Shown here: one piece after another, positions 7,744-15,684 of the stretch
How positions within the stretch are numbered: the first letter of the stretch is position 1
Layout: each line of letters starts with the position of its first letter
NCBI GenBank assembly: GCA_019412865.1
Contig: DXOJ01000458.1
Location: 1 to 22,327, forward strand
DNA from: Bacteroides sp.
GTDB lineage: Bacteria; Bacteroidota; Bacteroidia; Bacteroidales; Bacteroidaceae
Reading direction: 5' to 3'
Length of the DNA stretch: 22,327 nt
Made by a program: the position numbers and the translations under genes
The notes under the pieces: model-generated
What the model saw: the letters and a program-made list of their open reading frames with translations, nothing else
Database searches by the model: none
What the model was told of the DNA's origin: nothing

Positions 7744-7959
7744 CTTTAGGTGATGTTTTCAATCGTCCGATTGAACATAAAAGGGAATCCGGTGTGAATC
7801 CGGAGCAGTGCCCGCTACTGTAACATCCATCTATTGAAAGTTTTACTACTGCCACTGTGCCGGATGCACGGGAAGGCGAACTTTCAGGATGAAGTCAGGA
7901 AACCTGCCTAAGGAAGAAACAATAGTTAACTTGTTCTCGGGGCTAAGAACATAAACTAT
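7744..7959 (+). promoter_or_regulatory. Cobalamin riboswitch with downstream regulatory hairpin
   Basis: The aptamer spans 7744-7913. P1 can form between CTTTAGG (7744-7750) and CCTAAGG (7907-7913). The next hairpin uses CAATC/GATTG and ATGTT/AACAT around 7753-7776. The conserved core is present: GGGAA, GGTGTGAATCCGG, GCAGTGCCCGCTACTGTAA, then GCCACTGTG and CGGGAAGGC. The B12 box GTCAGGAAACCTGCC lies at 7894-7908. Downstream, TGTTCT (7932-7937) pairs with AGAACA (7946-7951) around the loop CGGGGCTA, and ATAGTT (7922-7927) pairs with AACTAT (7954-7959). This makes a candidate P13/L13 element upstream of the btuB1 start at 7983. No U-tract follows, so control is more likely at translation initiation than by termination; that is inference. 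Confidence 0.96.
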
Positions 7960-7982
7960 AGAAATTTAAGCATAATCACAAA

Positions 7983-10166
7983 ATGTTGAAAAAACTTATT
8001 TTGACCACCATGTTGGTCGGTGTATGTTGTGTTGTGTCCGCTCAGGTTACAATCAAGGGGCGTGTGTTGAATTCTGAAACCGGAGAGCCTGTTGTCGGAG
8101 CGAATATTCGGGTGGACCATAGTCTGCAGGGGGGAACTACGAATGCAAAAGGAGAGTTTATAATCAAGGGATTGCCTGATGGCAAACAAACCCTGCAAGT
8201 ATCACATCTCAATTATGAACCGCAACGGTATTCCACTTCAAAGAGTGTAAATGACGTCGTGATACGCATGACGGAAAGTCATAACAATTTAAACCAGGTG
8301 GTAGTGACCGGAACCGGAACACATCGCCGGATGGTGGATAGTCCCATCCCGGTAAATGTATTGACTGCCAAAGATATCAAGGAGGCCAATGTTACGAATC
8401 TTGAGGAGGCTCTTACCAAACTCACTTCTAACTTTTCTTTCTCTACCAGCGGTATGGGAACGGAAATGGTGCTTAATGGCTTGAATAGCGATTATATCCT
8501 TGTATTAGTGAACGGACGGAAACTGATTGGCGATGATGCGTTGATGCGCATCAACATGGCAAACGTGAAACGAATTGAAATACTGAACGGTTCGGCATCT
8601 GCGCTGTATGGTAGTGATGCCATTGGTGGAGTTATTAATATCATCACGGATGACAGCAAAAACAAGATTGACGCATCGAGCACTACCAAGGTGAGTGACC
8701 ACGGACGTTTTTCGGAAGCTGTGAATCTGGATTTGAATGTTGGCAAACTTTCATCGTATACTTCTTACCAACGCCAACAGTCGGATGGCTGGAAACTTCA
8801 TCCGATGACCGAAACGGTGAATAAAAAAGGGGAAGTGAAACTGGATCCTACCGATAAACAGGCTTTCACCGGTTATCATTCGAATACGGTCAACCAGAGT
8901 TTCTCTTATTCTCTGAATCATAAGACAACGCTGTATGCACAGGGTTCGTACTATAATTTCCTGAATGACCGTCCGGTAACGGAATATAAATATAATATGT
9001 ATCATGAGAATTATACGTATGGTTTCGGTATGAAGTATATTGTGAATAAGAAAGCATATATCGATGCCGATTTCTATTCGGACAATTACAAGTCGGCTTA
9101 TGACTATATTCAGGAAAGCGGTGACTTTAAGATTGGAGATAAGGAAACTCGTAAGAAACAATATTTTTACCGGGGAAATGTGAAGAGTATTATCAAGGTG
9201 AACAGCAAGAACAAACTGTCTGCCGGATTGGAATATCTGGATGAAAAGCTGGAAAGTGAATCGGACAATATCTCTAATAAGACGCTCTACACCATGGCTT
9301 TATATGCACAGGATGAGTGGACGATTGCCGAATCTCTGCAAGCAGTAGTGGGATTGCGTTACATTTATAATGAAACATTTGAAGATCATTTCACTCCGAC
9401 AGCTTCTATTATGTATAGGGAGGGTGGTTTCCGTGGCCGATTGTCTTTTGCAACAGGTTTCCGCACGCCTACTCTTTCTGAAATTTACGCTACGGATCTG
9501 GCAAAGACTACCAATCGCTATACTATCGGAAATCTGGAACTGAAACCGGAAGAAAGCAAGAATTTCTCATTGAATCTGGAATATACTCATTCCCGTTTTT
9601 CTGTATCAGCAACGGCTTTTGTAAATAATGTGACGGATATGATTAATTACCGTACTTTGAGCGATGAAGAAGCTGCACAGTACGGTGATTATGATGAAGT
9701 GCGCCAGCGTGACAACATCGATAAAGTGAGAATCAAAGGGGTGAATGTAAATGCAAATGCTTACCTGGGACTTGGATTCAATCTGGGAGCCGGCTATACG
9801 CTGTTGGATGCAAGAAATCTGATAACGGACAAACCGATTGACAAAAGTGTCAAGTATGCAGGAAACGTAAATGCGCAATGGTCTAAGAACTGGGGATTGT
9901 ATGGACTGAACATCAATATGGTTGGTCGCGGACAGGGAAAGAGATATTCCGAAACGTATGACTATGATTCATCCGGTTTTATGCTTTGGGATTTGAATAC
10001 AGGACATACATTCAATCTGAAATATTTCATTCTGAATGCCGGTTTGGGTGTTGAGAACCTGTTCGACTGGGTAGACGACCGTCCCTGGAATACGAAGAAA
10101 CCTTATTCGACCATTACACCGGGAAGAGCTTTCTATGCAAGCCTGACGATTCGTTTTAGAAAATAA
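7983..10166 (+). CDS. btuB: TonB-dependent corrinoid receptor with N-terminal carboxypeptidase-like domain (BtuB1)
   Basis: This is an outer-membrane receptor of 727 residues. A signal peptide (1-20, ending VVSA) is followed by a CarboxypepD_reg-like beta-sandwich (about 22-97, including GRVLNSETGEPVVGA), typical of Bacteroidetes receptors. A TonB-box-like QVVVTGTG follows near 105-112, then the plug with LNGSASALYGSDAIGGVINI (201-220). A long beta-barrel runs to a strand ending YASLTIRFRK. Being first behind the cobalamin riboswitch makes corrinoid uptake the likely job. The start has no strong Shine-Dalgarno, as is usual here, and lies 23 nt after the regulatory hairpin. No BtuG-like surface lipoprotein lies beside it. 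The receptor family is certain; whether the ligand is vitamin B12, another corrinoid or a precursor is not determined. Confidence 0.92.
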   Translation: MLKKLILTTMLVGVCCVVSAQVTIKGRVLNSETGEPVVGANIRVDHSLQGGTTNAKGEFIIKGLPDGKQTLQVSHLNYEPQRYSTSKSVNDVVIRMTESHNNLNQVVVTGTGTHRRMVDSPIPVNVLTAKDIKEANVTNLEEALTKLTSNFSFSTSGMGTEMVLNGLNSDYILVLVNGRKLIGDDALMRINMANVKRIEILNGSASALYGSDAIGGVINIITDDSKNKIDASSTTKVSDHGRFSEAVNLDLNVGKLSSYTSYQRQQSDGWKLHPMTETVNKKGEVKLDPTDKQAFTGYHSNTVNQSFSYSLNHKTTLYAQGSYYNFLNDRPVTEYKYNMYHENYTYGFGMKYIVNKKAYIDADFYSDNYKSAYDYIQESGDFKIGDKETRKKQYFYRGNVKSIIKVNSKNKLSAGLEYLDEKLESESDNISNKTLYTMALYAQDEWTIAESLQAVVGLRYIYNETFEDHFTPTASIMYREGGFRGRLSFATGFRTPTLSEIYATDLAKTTNRYTIGNLELKPEESKNFSLNLEYTHSRFSVSATAFVNNVTDMINYRTLSDEEAAQYGDYDEVRQRDNIDKVRIKGVNVNANAYLGLGFNLGAGYTLLDARNLITDKPIDKSVKYAGNVNAQWSKNWGLYGLNINMVGRGQGKRYSETYDYDSSGFMLWDLNTGHTFNLKYFILNAGLGVENLFDWVDDRPWNTKKPYSTITPGRAFYASLTIRFRK

Positions 10167-10191
10167 GGATAAGAAATAATCGATAAGAGAG

Positions 10192-10887
10192 ATGGAAGAT
10201 TTGAAACCGGTATATATCGTTTCTTTAGGTCCGGGTGAAGCGGGGCTTATCTCTTTGATAGGAGGTGCTACACTATGTCGGGCAAATGCTATTTTTTGCC
10301 CGAAAACAAATGCGCGTTCCCGGTCTTCTGTTCTTCTGAAAGAATTGAAGATAAAGAAAGAATCTATCAGACGCTATACATTGCCGATGAGTAAGAAGCG
10401 TGAGATGGCTTATGAGGCTTACGATAAGGTTTTTGAAGAAATAGTCAGCCTGTATTCGGAAGGTTTATGTGTGGCGATAGTGGCTGAAGGAGATGCAGGT
10501 TTTTATTCTTCTACCAGTTATTTGGTCGGAAGGCTCAAAAAAGCGGGGATACCTATCAAGCAGATTGCCGGTGTTCCGGCGTTTATTGCAGCGGCGGCTT
10601 CCATCGGTCTTTCCATTGTGGAACAAGAAGAACGGTTGACGGTGTGTCCGGGAAAAGTGGACAGAGAACTGTTCAGCCGGATTGCTTCCGGTAGTGAAGT
10701 GGCGGTAGTGATGAAACTATCGCAGTGTGAGGAGGAAGTGAAGCATTTTATAAGTTTGGAGGAAGGACTTGTCTGTCATTATTTCGAGAATGTGGGAGCG
10801 GACGGGGAATTTTATACGTGTGATAAGAAAGATATATTGGCAAGGGAATTTCCTTATTTCTCTTTAATGATAATAAAAGGTAGATGA
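10192..10887 (+). CDS. cbiL: Cobalt-factor II / precorrin-2 C20-methyltransferase
   Basis: This is a SAM-dependent tetrapyrrole methylase of 231 residues, the usual CbiL length, which adds the methyl group at C20 and commits the molecule to corrin synthesis. It has the nucleotide-binding loop LGPGEAGLISL (12-22), EGDAGFYSSTSYL (99-111) and AGVPAFIAAA (126-135). The first loop has EA where most relatives have DP, and the second has GDAG where CbiL usually has GDP; both changes look conservative. It lies 25 bases after btuB1, and its stop overlaps the btuB2 start as ATGA (10884-10887), so it belongs to the riboswitch-led transcript. CobI is the aerobic counterpart; the company of CbiK, CbiD and CbiG points to the cobalt-containing substrate. 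Confidence 0.9.
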   Translation: MEDLKPVYIVSLGPGEAGLISLIGGATLCRANAIFCPKTNARSRSSVLLKELKIKKESIRRYTLPMSKKREMAYEAYDKVFEEIVSLYSEGLCVAIVAEGDAGFYSSTSYLVGRLKKAGIPIKQIAGVPAFIAAAASIGLSIVEQEERLTVCPGKVDRELFSRIASGSEVAVVMKLSQCEEEVKHFISLEEGLVCHYFENVGADGEFYTCDKKDILAREFPYFSLMIIKGR

Positions 10888-12974
10888 AACGAATGAGACA
10901 AATATGGTTAACAGGACTTGTTTTGTTGTCTTTATCCGCAGAGGTAAGTGCACAGAGCAATGTCGCCATGCAGGATTCGATTCCTGAAATAGTGGTGACA
11001 GGTACGGGAACGGAACACTATCTGAAAGATGCACCTGTGCAGACGGAAGTGATTAGCCGCAAAATGCTGGATAGTTATGCAGGGGCTACCTTGGAAGATA
11101 TTTTGAGCGGACTGTGTGCTTCTTTTGATTTTAGTGCTGGTGATATGGGAGCCAATATGCAATTGGGAGGACTCGGCAATGGTTATATATTAATCCTTGT
11201 TGATGGCAAGAAGATGCATGGTGATGTAGGCGGACAGAATAATCTGGGCTTGATCGATCCGGCTCGTATTGAACGTATTGAAATCGTGAAAGGAGCTGCT
11301 TCGGCACTTTACGGAAGTGATGCTATTGCAGGAGTGGTGAATATTATATTAAAGAAACACCGCGAAAATATTTTGATAGAAAATACAAGTCGCGGCGGAT
11401 CGTATGGAGAATTCCGGCAGTCGAATGCCGTACAGTTCAAGGTTGGTAAATTTACTTCTTCCACTAATTTCCAACTGAAGCATTCAGACGGATGGCAGAA
11501 TACAACTTATGAAGATCCGAACCGTTATGAATATCCTATAACCAATTCTATCAATAAGACTGTAAATCGCTACACGGACTGGCAAGTGGCACAGCGTTTC
11601 GATTATCAGGCTACAAAGGATTTGAGCCTTTATGCTGACGGTAGCTTTTATCGCAAACGGATATATCGTCCTTGCGGAGTGCCTGACTATAAGACTTATG
11701 ATTTCCTTTATCGTAACTCTTCTGTTGCGACAGGAGGTAAGTTGAAGCTGAAAAATAGCAATAGCATTATGCTGGACGTCAACTATGATAGTCATGCTTA
11801 TTATTATATGTATACTCGCGAGACTTGGGATAAGGAGTATGATGATAGTGGCAAGGAGATCAGTTTTCCATATTTCCCCGGTGATAAAGGATTGCAAAGC
11901 GATCAAAGCCGCTTGTTATTGCAGTTGAAAGGTATATTCAATCTGCCATACTTCAATCGTTTGAGTGTGGGTACTGATACGGAAATCAATTGGCTGGATG
12001 CTCCCCGTCGACTGGATGAAAAAGATCAGGTATCCGATTATACGACCTCTTTCTATGCGCAGGATGAATGGACGCCTATTGAACGGTTGAATATCACAGC
12101 GGGAGGGAGATTGACAGTGAATCAGAACTTTGGTGTGCGCATCACTCCGAAAGTATCGGCACTTTATAAGTTAGGAGCTTTTAATCTGCGTGCTACCTAT
12201 TCGGAAGGATTCAAGACACCGACACTGAAAGAATTGCATTACCGTTATATCCGTCAGATGTCAATAATCTCATTGAATCTGGGAAATACGGAGTTGGATC
12301 CACAGACCAGCCGTTATGTTTCCGGTGGACTGGAATATAATGGAACTCGTTTCAGTATCAATGTCACGGGATATTGTAACTGGGTAGATAATATGATAAC
12401 TCTAGTCACTATTCCTCTTTCGCAGGCTCCGGGTGATTTGGTTGTTACCTATGATCCTGCCCGTGTACGCCAGTATCAGAACATGGATGATGCCCGTACT
12501 TATGGGGTGGATGTGAATGCCCAATGGACACCGGTCCAATCACTGACTCTAACAGGAGGTTATAGCTATCTGGATACTGAAGCGAATCAATATGATGAAG
12601 AAGATCAAGTGATGAAACATGTCATTATTGATGGTATGGCTCATCATCGTGCTACTGTGAGTGCCATCTGGACGCATGCATGGAGACGGAGTAACTATCA
12701 TCTTGGCATTGGAGTTTATGGACGTATTCAGAGTAAACGTTATTATCAGGATGATGGAAATGGCAAGGCTTATAATCTTTGGAGGCTGAATACCCGTCAC
12801 CAATTTAAATTGGGTAAACGATGGAATGCAGAGGTGAATGCGGGAATCGACAATATCTTCAATTATTATGAGACAACGTATCACAGCCTGAATTATGGTA
12901 CAACTACAGCGGGACGAACTTTCTATGGTTCGTTGATGATACAATTCGGACAAAAAAAGACAAAAAATACATGA
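10884..12974 (+). CDS. btuB: Second TonB-dependent receptor, BtuB-type (BtuB2)
   Basis: This is an outer-membrane receptor of 696 residues with a signal peptide (about 1-23, ending VSA). Mature protein begins almost directly with a TonB-box-like PEIVVTGTG (34-42), then a plug with GAASALYGSDAIAGVVNI (137-154) and a beta-barrel ending in YGSLMIQFGQKKTKNT. Unlike BtuB1 it has no carboxypeptidase-like N-terminal domain. The two are clearly related in the plug (VVTGTGT, then ALYGSDAI followed by G and GVVNI/GVINI) but much less so in the barrel by eye, which suggests different ligands rather than a recent duplication. Met4 (10893) is an alternative start; the chosen one overlaps cbiL by 4 bases. 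It lies between cbiL and the lipoprotein chelatase cbiK, so a tetrapyrrole or corrinoid ligand is likely but unproven. Confidence 0.88.
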   Translation: MKRMRQIWLTGLVLLSLSAEVSAQSNVAMQDSIPEIVVTGTGTEHYLKDAPVQTEVISRKMLDSYAGATLEDILSGLCASFDFSAGDMGANMQLGGLGNGYILILVDGKKMHGDVGGQNNLGLIDPARIERIEIVKGAASALYGSDAIAGVVNIILKKHRENILIENTSRGGSYGEFRQSNAVQFKVGKFTSSTNFQLKHSDGWQNTTYEDPNRYEYPITNSINKTVNRYTDWQVAQRFDYQATKDLSLYADGSFYRKRIYRPCGVPDYKTYDFLYRNSSVATGGKLKLKNSNSIMLDVNYDSHAYYYMYTRETWDKEYDDSGKEISFPYFPGDKGLQSDQSRLLLQLKGIFNLPYFNRLSVGTDTEINWLDAPRRLDEKDQVSDYTTSFYAQDEWTPIERLNITAGGRLTVNQNFGVRITPKVSALYKLGAFNLRATYSEGFKTPTLKELHYRYIRQMSIISLNLGNTELDPQTSRYVSGGLEYNGTRFSINVTGYCNWVDNMITLVTIPLSQAPGDLVVTYDPARVRQYQNMDDARTYGVDVNAQWTPVQSLTLTGGYSYLDTEANQYDEEDQVMKHVIIDGMAHHRATVSAIWTHAWRRSNYHLGIGVYGRIQSKRYYQDDGNGKAYNLWRLNTRHQFKLGKRWNAEVNAGIDNIFNYYETTYHSLNYGTTTAGRTFYGSLMIQFGQKKTKNT

Positions 12975-12983
12975 TGTTTAACC

Positions 12984-12999
12984 CTTTAAAATTTTAAAG
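12984..12999. promoter_or_regulatory. 16 bp perfect palindrome just before cbiK
   Basis: CTTTAAAATTTTAAAG is its own reverse complement and ends two bases before the cbiK ATG. It could affect initiation at cbiK, or simply be an A/T-rich leader of the sort common before Bacteroides envelope genes. Confidence 0.4.
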
Positions 13000-13001
13000 A
13001 C

Positions 13002-14033
13002 ATGAAACAGTTTAGATTTATGATGATGACGGCTTTAGTAGCTGTAATGTCCCTTTCGGCAGTATCTTGCTCCGACGACGATGATGATGTGGCAAAATCC
13101 AACCACGATAAGAAGATGGAAGCAGTAACTGCCGAAGTACAAGCCAACAAAAAGCATGATACAGCCTTGCTGCTAGTGACTTTTGGTAGTACGTGGGATG
13201 CACCTCAAACGACTTTCAATAATATGAAAGCGCAGTTTGCTAGTAAGTTCCCTAACATGGATATTTATTTTTCTTTCACTTCGGAGATTTGTATGACCCG
13301 CTGCGCGGCAAAAGGTTGGAATTATTATGCACCTTCTTTCTATTTGGAAGCTATTGGTCTGGCAGGATATAAGACGGTTTGTGTGCAATCTCTTCATGTT
13401 ATTCCCGGCGAAGAATTCCTTCGGGTACAGAATGTCGTGAAAGATTTCCATAATGATGGTGAGCACCCGGAATTTGCCAACGTGAAAGTATATTTGGGTG
13501 GTCCGTTGTTGGAAACAGAGGAAGATGTAACCAATGTAGCAAAGATTCTGCATGAAACTTATAAAAGTAAAGTGGAGTCGAATAATATCGTGACTTTCAT
13601 GGGACATGGAAATCCCGAAAATTATAACTACGGGAATGGTAACTCTCGCTACACGATGATGGAAGCAGAGTTGCAGAAACTTAATTCTAATTATTTTGTG
13701 GCTACTGTAGATATGGAAGATAATTATATAGACGATATGATTTCCCGTATGCAGGAGGCTAACAAGAAATCAGGTAATGTGATCTGTCATCCGTTGATGT
13801 CTATTGCAGGCGATCATGCTAATAATGATATGAAGGGTGGTGTTGGTGCCACGGCTGAAGAAGGAAGTTGGCGCTATGAATTGTCAAAAGCCGGATATAC
13901 TTGCCCGTTGGCTAACTGTGATATCAAAGGATTAGGTGATTATTCCAAGATTGTAAGCGTATGGGTTAGCCATATTGAGAAGAAGATCGCTGATAATGAT
14001 GCAATGTATGATCCGGATGCGGAAGAAGAATAA
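13002..14033 (+). CDS. cbiK: Sirohydrochlorin cobaltochelatase CbiK, predicted surface-exported lipoprotein
   Basis: This is a class II chelatase of the CbiK family, which inserts Co2+ into sirohydrochlorin at the start of the anaerobic pathway. The catalytic domain starts near residue 54 (ALLLVTFGSTW). Metal and catalytic residues match those I recall for Salmonella CbiK: Glu95 in TSEICMTR, His132 in QSLHVIPGEEF and His202 in MGHGNPE. Residues 1-23 are a lipoprotein signal with lipobox AVSC and Cys23. Directly after it comes SDDDDD, matching the Bacteroides lipoprotein export signal (a serine followed by acidic residues) that sends lipoproteins to the outer face of the outer membrane. Salmonella CbiK is cytoplasmic; a periplasmic CbiK is known in Desulfovibrio. 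A role in haem or other metal-tetrapyrrole handling, as in HmuS-type relatives, is possible. It is the last gene before a strong terminator. Confidence 0.9.
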   Translation: MKQFRFMMMTALVAVMSLSAVSCSDDDDDVAKSNHDKKMEAVTAEVQANKKHDTALLLVTFGSTWDAPQTTFNNMKAQFASKFPNMDIYFSFTSEICMTRCAAKGWNYYAPSFYLEAIGLAGYKTVCVQSLHVIPGEEFLRVQNVVKDFHNDGEHPEFANVKVYLGGPLLETEEDVTNVAKILHETYKSKVESNNIVTFMGHGNPENYNYGNGNSRYTMMEAELQKLNSNYFVATVDMEDNYIDDMISRMQEANKKSGNVICHPLMSIAGDHANNDMKGGVGATAEEGSWRYELSKAGYTCPLANCDIKGLGDYSKIVSVWVSHIEKKIADNDAMYDPDAEEE

Positions 14034-14082
14034 TTAGTTGATTAGTTGAGTGTGAAATAATCATACTGCTAATAAACAAAAT

Positions 14083-14143
14083 AAAGCCAACCAAAATGGT
14101 CGTATTTGCTATAAATAAATGGGATCATTTTAGTTGGCTTTTT
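14083..14143 (+). terminator. Strong intrinsic terminator after cbiK
   Basis: A 19-base stem forms between 14083-14101 (AAAGCCAACCAAAATGGTC) and 14123-14141 (GATCATTTTAGTTGGCTTT), with one C-A mismatch and one G-U pair around a 21-base loop. A run of five T (14139-14143) closes it. It separates the riboswitch-led unit from the cbiH-cbiC unit. It is close to symmetrical, but no gene converges from the other side. Confidence 0.88.
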
Positions 14144-14218
14144 ATATAGTCAGGATATTCTGTGATTTTTTATTCAGAACTATCTGATTACATTTTATCT
14201 TGTTTAAGTTTTTATCTT

Positions 14219-14226
14219 TACCTTTG
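14219..14226 (+). promoter_or_regulatory. Putative promoter of the cbiH-cbiC to cbiB unit, -7 box
   Basis: TACCTTTG matches the Bacteroides -7 consensus TAnnTTTG. CTTG at 14199-14202 is a possible, slightly close -33 element. Expected initiation about ten bases downstream would give a leader of ~15-20 nt. No riboswitch is seen between the terminator and this promoter or downstream of it. Confidence 0.6.
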
Positions 14227-14227
14227 T

Positions 14228-14245
14228 TTCAGGTATAATCCTGAA
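14228..14245. promoter_or_regulatory. Inverted repeat over the expected start site of cbiH-cbiC transcription
   Basis: TTCAGG (14228-14233) and CCTGAA (14240-14245) are perfect 6-base inverted arms around TATAAT. The repeat lies between the -7 box and the ATG, where a repressor operator or a small leader hairpin would act. Its short length means chance is possible. Confidence 0.35.
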
Positions 14246-14250
14246 GATGT

Positions 14251-15657
14251 ATGAAAGAAAATAAGATCATAGTAGCAGGTATCGGTCCCGGTAGTCCGGA
14301 AGATATTACTCCAGCTGTTGTTAGTGCACTGAAAGAATCAGATGTGGTGATTGGTTATAAATATTATTTTCAGTTTATTACTCAATGGCTGGCAGAAGGA
14401 ACAGAATGTGTTGATACCGGAATGAAGCGGGAGAAAGCCCGTGCTGAATTGGCTTTTGAATATGCTGAACAGGGAAAAACTGTTTGTGTCATCAGTTCCG
14501 GTGATGCGGGAATCTATGGGATGGCTCCGTTGATTTATGAAATGAAACGGGAACGGGGGAGTGAGGTCGAGATCCTCGTGCTGCCCGGTATCAGTGCTTT
14601 CCAGAAAGCTGCGTCATTGCTGGGTGCTCCCATCGGTCATGATTTTTGCATTATCTCTCTGTCCGACTTGATGACTTCCTGGGAAATCATAGAAAAAAGA
14701 ATCACTGCCGCTGCTACTGCCGACTTTGTAACAGCCATTTACAACCCTAAGAGTGAGGGACGTTACTGGCAGCTTCATCGACTGAAAGAAATTTTTCAGC
14801 AATCCCGTTCACCGGAAACGCCCGTAGGTTATGTCCGTCAGGCAGGCCGGGAAGAAGAAACGGTGGTAGTGACCACCTTGCAGGATTTCGATCCGGAAGA
14901 AGTGGATATGTTTACAGTAGTACTGATTGGCAATTCACAAACCTATCAATTTCAGAACCGGATGGTAACTCCTCGCGGATATTATCGCGAACAGGAAAAG
15001 GGTGAAGTCGGAAAAGGACAGGAGATTATGATGAACTCTTTCCGGAAGATAGAGGAAGAGATGCAGAATAAAGAAATTGACCTTGACCGTAAATGGGCTT
15101 TATTTCATGCCATACATACCACAGCGGATTTTGAAATGGAGAAGCTGGTATATACGGATAAGGAGGTTGTAAAGAACTTGTATGAACAGATTGCTTCCGG
15201 ACGGATTAAGACGATTATCACAGATGTCACGATGGTGGCTGCCGGCATACGGAAAGGTGCTTTACAGCGTTTAGGGGTGGAAGTGAAATGTTATCTTTCC
15301 GACGAACGTGCAGTGGAACAGTCGAAGAAACGGGGGACTACCCGTTCACAGGAAGCTATTCGCCTGGCTGTAGAAGAACATCCGGATGCTCTTTTTGTAT
15401 TTGGCAATGCACCTACGGCATTAATAGAACTGTGCGATCTGATTCGAAAAGGAAAAGCACACCCGTCCGGGGTTATTGCCGCTCCCGTAGGATTCGTGCA
15501 TGTGAAAGAGTCGAAATACATGATAAAGACATTCACGGAAGTACCGAAGATTATTGTTCAGGGCAGACGGGGAGGGAGTAATCTTGCCGCTACATTGGTG
15601 AATGCGATTTTATGTTTTGATGATGCCCGGACACTGCGCCCCGGCAGAGATGTATAG
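14251..15657 (+). CDS. cbiH-cbiC: Fusion of cobalt-factor III C17-methyltransferase (CbiH) and cobalt-precorrin-8 methylmutase (CbiC)
   Basis: This is a 468-residue fusion. Residues 1 to about 245 are CbiH/CobJ, the ring-contracting C17-methyltransferase, with GIGPGSPEDIT (10-20), SSGDAGIYGMA (82-92) and LPGISAFQKAA (111-121). From about 262 the CbiC/CobH methylmutase follows, with its expected catalytic His289 in AIHTTADFE, and VTMVAAGI and FGNAPTAL further on. CbiC moves the C11 methyl to C12 to give cobyrinate. The two steps are far apart in the pathway, unlike the other fusions here. An upstream ATG at 14247 is in another frame and stops after five codons, so 14251 is the start. It is the first gene of the last transcription unit. 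No iron-sulphur C-terminal region of the type seen in some CbiH proteins is present. Confidence 0.94.
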   Translation: MKENKIIVAGIGPGSPEDITPAVVSALKESDVVIGYKYYFQFITQWLAEGTECVDTGMKREKARAELAFEYAEQGKTVCVISSGDAGIYGMAPLIYEMKRERGSEVEILVLPGISAFQKAASLLGAPIGHDFCIISLSDLMTSWEIIEKRITAAATADFVTAIYNPKSEGRYWQLHRLKEIFQQSRSPETPVGYVRQAGREEETVVVTTLQDFDPEEVDMFTVVLIGNSQTYQFQNRMVTPRGYYREQEKGEVGKGQEIMMNSFRKIEEEMQNKEIDLDRKWALFHAIHTTADFEMEKLVYTDKEVVKNLYEQIASGRIKTIITDVTMVAAGIRKGALQRLGVEVKCYLSDERAVEQSKKRGTTRSQEAIRLAVEEHPDALFVFGNAPTALIELCDLIRKGKAHPSGVIAAPVGFVHVKESKYMIKTFTEVPKIIVQGRRGGSNLAATLVNAILCFDDARTLRPGRDV

Positions 15658-15684
15658 AAGAGTATAGACATTTTATATGACAGA

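Noticed and set aside
14034..14250. Second riboswitch upstream of cbiH-cbiC
   Set aside because: No B12 box or conserved core is present; the stretch is explained by a terminator, A/T-rich spacer and a short promoter.
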